A stretch of DNA of 5,430 nt from positions 1 through 5,430 of the forward strand of contig JAHAWW010000197.1 in assembly GCA_018383375.1 (NCBI GenBank), given 5' to 3'. Origin of the DNA: Prevotellamassilia sp. (GTDB lineage Bacteria > Bacteroidota > Bacteroidia > Bacteroidales > Bacteroidaceae). The number at the start of each line of letters is the position of its first letter. Position 1 is the first letter of the stretch. Below the pieces are notes generated by a model. That model was not told where the DNA came from. It saw only the letters and a program-made list of their open reading frames with translations, and searched no databases. The position numbers and the translations under genes are program-made. Below, piece after piece: positions 4,040-5,430 of the stretch.

Positions 4040-5430
4040 AGCCCTGCGAAAGTCAGCAATCCGTTGAGCATCAAGAGTTCGTAGCCAAACGAGAAGCCCC
4101 AAAAGCGCGGTGCCATATAGTCTAAGACGCCACACACCACCGGCGAGGCTAAGCACACTGCCGGCACCCAACGCTCAGACGTCAGACGCCGACGGGTGAA
4201 AAGGCCAAAGGCATAAAGACCAAGCAGCGGACCGTAAGTGTAAGAGGCCATAACGTAGATGGCATTGATGAGACTCTGATCGCCCACAATTTTGAACACG
4301 GCCATACAGCCTACAAAAGCCACAGCCAACACCACGTGGACACGGCGACGTATGCGCAGAGCTTCGGCCTCGGAGATTGTACGTTCTTCGATGGCAAGAA
4401 GGTCGATGCAGGTGGCTGTGGTCAAGGCGGTCAAGGCTGAGTCGGCACTCGAAAAAGCCGCCGCCACAATACCAATCGTGAAGGGCACCATCACGGCCAC
4501 GCCCAACACGCCCTCGCCCACGAGTGAAGGCAGCAAACTATCGCCACCGGCCACATGTATGCCACTTGCCGCACTCAAGGCATAGAGCAATATGCCGAAG
4601 GCCAGCAACAACAAATTGACCGGAAGAAAACATGCGCCATATAGGCACATGTTTTTTTGTGCCTCGTGCAAATTGCGGCAGGTGAGGTTTTTTTGCATCA
4701 TGTCTTGGTCGAGCCCGGTCATAACGATGACGATGAAGACACCGCTGAGGAATTGTCGCCAAAAGTTTTGACGGCTGGCAATGTCCCAATCAAACAGTCG
4801 CGACATGTCGCTTTCGCTCACCATCTGCACCACGCCGCCAAAATCAAGTCCCAACCGCTGTGCTGCCATCACCATCATCACAACGAGGGCTAAGAGCAGG
4901 CAGAGTGTCTGCAAGGCATCGGTGCGCACAATGGCCTTGATGCCGCTGCGGCGCGTGTAAAGCCAGATGAGGACCATCACAGTGACCGACAGCAGGATAA
5001 AGGCCCACATCCCGCCCATAGAGTCTGCCGCAATGTCGGGCAAAATGAAGTGCAAGATGATGAGACAAACCAAATACAGACGAGCAGCCGCACCGGCGAG
5101 CTTGCTGAGAATAAAAAACAAGGCACCGGTGCGTCGCGTACGCCGGCCAAAACGTGTGCCAAGCCAAGCGTAAATGCTGGTCAGACGCAGACGATAGTAG
5201 AGGGGCAAAAGCACAAAAGCCACAACGAGATAGCCGAAAAAAAATCCGGCGCACATCTGCAAATAGGTCATGCCGGTCGAAGCCACCCAGCCTGGCACGG
5301 AGATAAAAGAGACGCCCGAGATGCTGGCGCCAATCATGCCGAAACCCACCATCCACCACGGCGACTGCCTTCCGGCACGAAAAAAAGTATCATTGTCGGT
5401 CTCACGACCCGAAAGCCGAGAGACTAAATA
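4000..5430 (-). CDS. Sodium:solute symporter (SSS family), 5' end outside the window
   Basis: The reading frame is open from the right edge to the TAA at 4000-4002, giving 476 residues of a protein whose first residues are missing. The first methionine inside the window (5352) is not the start. Upstream codons continue as SRLSGRETDNDTFFRAGRQS and then PWW, the conserved region after the first span of SSS transporters. Further signatures are GASISGVSFISVPG, LRLTSIYAWLGTRFGRRTR, SGIKAIVRTDALQ, TGLDQDMMQKNLTCRN, and AAFSSADSALTALTT (from about 4465 leftward). The serines of SSADS correspond to the sodium-binding site of the family. About a dozen membrane spans remain. It imports a solute with sodium across the inner membrane; the substrate cannot be assigned, since SSS members carry sugars, sialic acid, amino acids or vitamins. 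Probably only one span (some 15-25 residues) is missing. No disruption is seen. Confidence 0.9.
   Translation of the reverse strand, partial: YLVSRLSGRETDNDTFFRAGRQSPWWMVGFGMIGASISGVSFISVPGWVASTGMTYLQMCAGFFFGYLVVAFVLLPLYYRLRLTSIYAWLGTRFGRRTRRTGALFFILSKLAGAAARLYLVCLIILHFILPDIAADSMGGMWAFILLSVTVMVLIWLYTRRSGIKAIVRTDALQTLCLLLALVVMMVMAAQRLGLDFGGVVQMVSESDMSRLFDWDIASRQNFWRQFLSGVFIVIVMTGLDQDMMQKNLTCRNLHEAQKNMCLYGACFLPVNLLLLAFGILLYALSAASGIHVAGGDSLLPSLVGEGVLGVAVMVPFTIGIVAAAFSSADSALTALTTATCIDLLAIEERTISEAEALRIRRRVHVVLAVAFVGCMAVFKIVGDQSLINAIYVMASYTYGPLLGLYAFGLFTRRRLTSERWVPAVCLASPVVCGVLDYMAPRFWGFSFGYELLMLNGLLTFAGLAVLSRPRSQTTD

Noticed and set aside
4844..5359. A 171-codon minus-strand ORF overlapping the symporter in another frame.
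   Set aside because: The symporter frame carries the family motifs; this frame is Arg/His/Cys-rich and has none.
5237..5386. A-runs of 8 (5237-5244) and 7 (5380-5386) in the symporter gene, as possible phase-variable slippage tracts.
   Set aside because: They encode conserved Phe-containing stretches in frame, and the frame is intact. Tracts of this length are common in A/T-tolerant genes and there is no evidence for variation.

Overview
The window reads as chromosomal DNA of a Bacteroidales bacterium, most likely Prevotella or a close relative. Promoters have the Bacteroidota form (TTTG, a 19-20 nt spacer, then TAnnTTTG). Shine-Dalgarno sequences are mostly absent, and an intergenic repeat of a kind I associate with Prevotella and Bacteroides is present. 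The protein families (small acidic DUF2795 protein, LytS-like kinase with a LytTR regulator, sodium:solute symporter with a TGLDQDMMQKNL motif) fit the same group. No species call is possible.

Layout. Positions 1-285 hold no convincing gene. They contain a candidate leftward promoter at the far left and a strong rho-independent terminator at 226-260. Two small leftward genes follow, probably one operon: a 73-residue DUF2795 protein (521-742) and a 73-residue two-span membrane protein (286-507). Between this operon and the next rightward genes lies a 314-nt intergenic region (743-1056). It has two full tandem copies and one half copy of an approximately 80-nt imperfect palindrome. The first copy carries the leftward operon's promoter inside its arm.

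Rightward, 1057-1946 encodes a lysine exporter of the LysO (DUF340) family as two overlapping genes rather than one. Its promoter sits so close to the first ATG that the mRNA should be nearly leaderless. After a 139-nt gap with its own promoter come a LytS-type membrane histidine kinase (2086-3252) and a LytTR response regulator (3263-3994), a complete two-component system. A leftward sodium:solute symporter gene (4000-5430, 5' end outside the window) converges on the regulator with only 5 nt between stop codons. An extended hairpin covers both stops.

How the genes work together. The kinase and regulator are partners; their target is not visible. The two LysO polypeptides must assemble to form a transporter. 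No functional link between LysO, the two-component system and the symporter can be shown from sequence alone. The most interesting observations are three. The small LysO subunit resembles the first half of the large one, with a predicted inverted membrane topology. The intergenic repeat acts as a carrier of a consensus promoter. The kinase-regulator operon and the symporter share a stop-codon hairpin. I saw no mobile element, CRISPR array, tRNA, rRNA or clearly new multi-gene system.
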